From Malachius bipustulatus (taxonomy: Eukaryota > Arthropoda > Insecta > Coleoptera > Melyridae): DNA of 64,000 nucleotides. The stretch lies in NCBI GenBank assembly GCA_910589415.1, contig OU342632.1:11039507-11103506 (forward strand). The letters run 5' to 3'. Shown one piece after another: positions 60,501-64,000 of the stretch. How positions within the stretch are numbered: the first letter of the stretch is position 1; every line of letters begins with the position of its first letter. The notes beneath the pieces were generated by a model. The model ran no database searches, was not told where the DNA came from, and saw only the letters and a program-made list of their open reading frames with translations. The translations under genes were made by a program, and so were the position numbers.

Positions 60501-60880
60501 TATATTAACATACCTGGCTATTTGAACTGTCTATTATTGTACCTTAGTGGTATAGGTGCGTAGGTGTAATAATTATTATAAAAATCAGATTAACCCTTAT
60601 AGCACCGAGCTTTTAGCACAATAAGCATGCATATTACGAAAGAAATTCACCCCTTTGTCGAATATCTGCAGGGTAGGTATTTATACCTACACGATAATCG
60701 AGACGATAATAGATTACATATTATGATGTGTAGATATAGACATGAAGTAACTGAATAAATAAATACCAGAGCATGTATTATGGCGACTTGCGCAAAGCAT
60801 TATAGAAATCGCAAGGGTAAAAATCGGGTAAAAACAAGAGATTCTATTATTGGCATCCTTATACCTAGAGATACGTTTTA
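57501..60880. other. Non-coding stretch
   Basis: 57930-58230 is a GC-richer patch open on both strands (for example SKPFLLRVERRPLSRSIECP on the plus strand) without a recognisable family. The remainder is AT-rich with frequent TAGGTACCTA-like words. Confidence 0.35.
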
Positions 60881-61218
60881 GAGAGAAATGTTAAATGGAT
60901 CATTTGTTAAGATTGAAAAGCTGCTTCTGTTACCATACTCCATAGTTGCCTTTTGATTCTGCTTTAGCCATTTTCAAGAAAATCGGGAAAAAGGTTAATT
61001 TGCGTGATGTCATGTTGATTTTTGCCTTGAACAATTAAAAAACATGCAAATGACGAAATTACGTTACAACGAAATAAAACAATATGGAAATTACATCACA
61101 TACCTATAGACTTTTTCCAATTTTTTTTAGGAAGCGCTAAAGCAAAGCTTAAATGTGACTATAGTAACGCAGAAGCAACTTTTCAGTCTGACTAAATAAC
61201 ACATTTAACATTTCTCTG
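60881..61218. mobile_element. Tc1/mariner-type MITE, family 1 copy B
   Basis: A 338-bp relative of 50383-50693. The left end GAGAGAAATGTTAAATGG and GAAAAGCTGCTTCTG match the right end in reverse complement, CAGAGAAATGTTAAATG and GAAAAGTTGCTTCTG. TA precedes it; the matching TA on the right reads CA, a point change. The interiors of the two copies are related in opposite orientation (for example TGACGTCA against TGATGTCA). Confidence 0.78.
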
Positions 61219-63530
61219 CATGTGAAATATGTAAGAAGAGAATACCTAATTCAATCCAAAATTTTTACCATTGGAACATTTTATAATAAGCTGCTTCATG
61301 CAAGTCATGACCGGGGGGGGGGGGGGGGGTTTATATGCTCTCTTGCATATGCGGACAAAAAGACAATGAAAAAGCACAAATGGCTGTGATTGTAAAAATT
61401 TTCGAATAATGTTAGTTTTTTGAAAAAACTTAATTTTATAAGCAAACACCTGTACACCTATATACCCATTATGCTGTGATAATACCTAGCAAAAATCTCA
61501 GAAAAACTGACTAATGCATGGTGTTTCATTAGATTAAAAGCTATGAACTATATGTTTTCATTGCATGCTTTGGGCGAAAAATCGATGTATGCTCTATTTG
61601 CACTGAAGTAGAGATGAAGAATAAGAACACGAAGTTACATTTAATATTTGCGGGTCTAGATCGCTGATGCGGTGAGCGCGGCTACGGCGTTTTGCCCAGA
61701 TTTTCCCAGCGATTAAAAAAAAACTTCTACAATTTGAATGAAAATTACTGGGGGGCATACTTAGTTGATTTCCTTCCGCATAGTTGATGAGGGAAATATA
61801 GTTACTTCCAATTTGCTCCTTGCCATAGCCCCCAGTTTAGTATTCTGTATTATCACAAACTTGACTTCCCATGCAGTTAATTCCCATGCGGTTAAGATTT
61901 GCAATTTTATTAATTTTCCATTTTTTTTTTTCATTTTTTGGAGCCCCCGAAAGAGATCTTTGCAAGGAGAAAAAATTAACAAAGAACTAGGTACCTATAT
62001 AAAAACCTCGATAAAATCTGCTTTTCATTTTTTTTGTATTGAAGAGAACGTGCTATGTCCCTCGCTATGTCCTAAAGCAGCCCGAGATAGGGTAATAGAT
62101 GTTAAAAAAAAAAGAAAAAACTGAGAAATCAATAAAAGATTTTGAATTCGAATTTCCATTTGAGAGATATTATACAAGGCATTTTTGTCGGCATCTCTCT
62201 AACTATTAGGTAGGTATGCTTTATACCTAACACAGTTTATGTTTGACAAAATCAAAGACAAAATCTCATTTTAGGAGGAAAATCTTTATTAGGGTACCTA
62301 TATGATGATGTATGTCAAGAACAAGAATTTATTCCGATAATTTCTTATATTTTTAGGGGAATATTTTTTCCCCAGAAATTCAACTCATCAATACCCTTCT
62401 CTTAACATGCACTGTTTGGTAATACAACTACAAAAAATAACTTCAGGGTTTGATCCCTAATTGGCGGATGTATGGGGAAAGGGGTGCATGTAAGACGAAA
62501 AAACGTGAAATGGGTAAAGTGCACAAGGAATATAAAAAATGACTGTTTTATGTATGGGAAAGGGATTTAAGTAATTTCTCAGTGGAAAGCACTTATTTGT
62601 TAATGTGTAAAATGGAATAACTAAATCAAATCTACTTTTTTTGTGTGAAAAAAGATCTTAATAGGAATTTTCAAATATAATTTTGACTTCTACCCTCGCT
62701 TCTACCCCTTTCTCCATACTTACGCCGATTATTTCTGCAGAAAATGATGAAATTAATGAACATTTATGTAGCTTAGATTTGTCTTTCAAATTCTCTTAGA
62801 TATAATAAGGAAGTATGTATAAAAATAAAAATAAAAACAATAGAATTAGGGGAAGAACTGAATATTATAGGTATTACAGACTATCGATTGCCGTAGCCTT
62901 TACTTCTGTGAATTATGCAAAATGAACGTTTGCTCACCTATCGAGTCACCTATTAACAAATCTGAAAAGCCATGTCTATCTATAACAATGTTGAAAAAAA
63001 AAAAAAAAAATCTGAGTGTTGAAGACTGGATTTCAGATCGAATTAAAGTAAACTCTGAGACAGGAAAATAGGTAATTTAAATTGAAAGATAAATTTGATG
63101 CTACAGGTATTAGATATTAACTTTAGGAATATTTGTTTTAGAGCACAATTTTTAAAGAATAGAAACACATTTTCGTGCCTGAACTTTTAATATTATTTAA
63201 TCTTTGTCTTAAGGTAGGTAGGTACCTATTATAGGTAGGTAAAGTTTTTGATTGTCATGATTACCCATATTATTACAGAATAGGAACAAACTACTTATCC
63301 CGGCAGTAGTGTAGGTAATGATTAGGCTAAATGAACAAATCCTTGACGAAACAAGAAAAAAAAACAATTCTTCATCCTCAAAAACGTTGGCTAAGATTGC
63401 GTTGTTGAGCCCCATTACAGGTGCATAATATTATAAAGTAGGTAAAACAAACAACACACATCCCATCCCGACGTCCTACCTTTCCCAAGCTGACCAACAC
63501 TAAAAGCACAATCCATCCCTGGTATCCCTT
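61219..63530. other. AT-rich non-coding stretch
   Basis: No gene recognised. The 119-codon plus-strand frame at 61765-62124 is low-complexity (poly-T giving Phe runs, poly-A giving Lys runs) and unsupported. It contains a near-duplicate TTCCCATGCAGTTAA/TTCCCATGCGGTTAA. Confidence 0.4.
61313..61329. repeat. 17-G homopolymer
   Basis: An uninterrupted G run in AT-rich DNA, capable of forming a G-quadruplex and likely to be length-variable or mis-sized in assembly. Confidence 0.9.
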
Positions 63531-63539
63531 GACGCGGGA

Positions 63540-63900
63540 TCGGCACACTCTGACGCCACTACACATTGTCACTGAAGGGTTCGGCGCCGGCCCTTCGTCG
63601 CCCTCACACGGCACGGCATAAGCACTTTGTTATAACAGCGTGTGCGACTCCTCTGAAGGCCCGCGATAGACTGCCGGCCGGGGGGCGCTGTTGGCCCCGC
63701 GCAGCACAGCATCCAGCCCGAGGACCAATCGGGGCTCCGCGAGCGACGCGCAGGCGACCTGTTGCCGGTGGCGAGCGGCCGGCCGAGCGAGTAGCCGAGC
63801 AAGAAGCAGGTCTGAAGAACCAAGAACAGAAGAAGATACGTGGACTCCGTACGTCCGTACTTACCGCTCACGCTCAGGATGGACTACTGAAACCGCTGAA
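63540..63900 (-). promoter_or_regulatory. CpG-rich island with minus-strand splice donor
   Basis: This is the most GC- and CpG-rich segment of the window, with runs such as GCCGGCCGGGGGGCG. It has a CCAAT word at 63726-63730. On the minus strand GAGCG|GTAAGTACGG places a strong donor at about 63862. Sequence upstream of that donor has no useful ATG, so it would be a non-coding 5' exon. The minus-strand frame 63569-63871 has a hydrophobic start (STYLLLFLVLQTCFLLGY) that resembles a signal peptide, but it crosses the donor, so both cannot be right. It could be the start region of the Serrate-like gene, 33 kb from its next exon, or another gene. Confidence 0.35.
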
Positions 63901-64000
63901 GGCTGATAATAATAATTGTGTAGATGTAGATTGTAGATGAAGAGTTGTAACTACCTAGTAGTTCATAGTTTGTTGATATTTCTCAATATATCTGAAATCA

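Noticed and set aside
61765..62124. 119-codon plus-strand frame
   Set aside because: It is driven by poly-T and poly-A tracts and has no recognisable domain.
1..64000. tRNA genes, rRNA, CRISPR arrays and bacterial operons
   Set aside because: No cloverleaf with A and B boxes, rRNA core or regularly spaced repeats were seen; all other evidence is of an insect nuclear genome.

Overview
The window is 64 kb of AT-rich insect nuclear DNA, almost all non-coding, with one 500-base assembly gap (26538-27037). The strongest evidence for an insect is a single well-preserved exon on the minus strand (30550-30846). It encodes the MNNL domain of a Notch ligand of the Serrate/Jagged type, together with a young BEL/Pao LTR retrotransposon. 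Short TAGGTACCTA-like words are frequent, as in several hemipteran and lepidopteran genomes, but the species cannot be fixed from the sequence.

Layout. If the exon belongs to a Serrate gene read right to left, everything right of 30847 is upstream of that exon (probably a very long first intron, with the upstream exon or promoter at or beyond the right edge). Everything left of 30549 is then downstream intron. A GC- and CpG-rich island with a strong minus-strand splice donor lies at 63540-63900 and could be a 5' exon or promoter of this gene, but that link is inference. No further Serrate exon was recognised. A possible small plus-strand coding exon with a clean donor sits at 13039-13092.

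The rest is a transposon landscape. From left to right it holds: a dispersed repeat (1715-1925, second copy inverted at 46505-46735); a diverged tandem duplication (2341-2740); a piggyBac-type MITE with TTAA ends (10181-10451); a probable LTR with an 18-bp minisatellite and a tRNA-Lys-like primer site (11428-12519); a foldback repeat (14336-14707); a decayed LINE (19155-19930); an internally deleted LINE (24535-25500); a terminal-inverted-repeat element whose interior is the assembly gap (26514-27061); a very long imperfect palindrome split by the BEL element (31543-39519); a 5'-truncated LINE with a 13-bp target duplication (41691-42186); and several MITEs in the last 14 kb.

The most notable structure is nested. 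An imperfect palindrome of about 1.29 kb (arms of about 640 bases) was interrupted by a BEL/Pao element, 32738-39420. That element has 567-bp LTRs differing at one base, a 5-bp target duplication and an intact 1561-codon gag-pol frame. The polyprotein keeps gag, zinc knuckles, protease, reverse transcriptase and integrase. It appears to have lost its whole RNase H region by a clean in-frame deletion.
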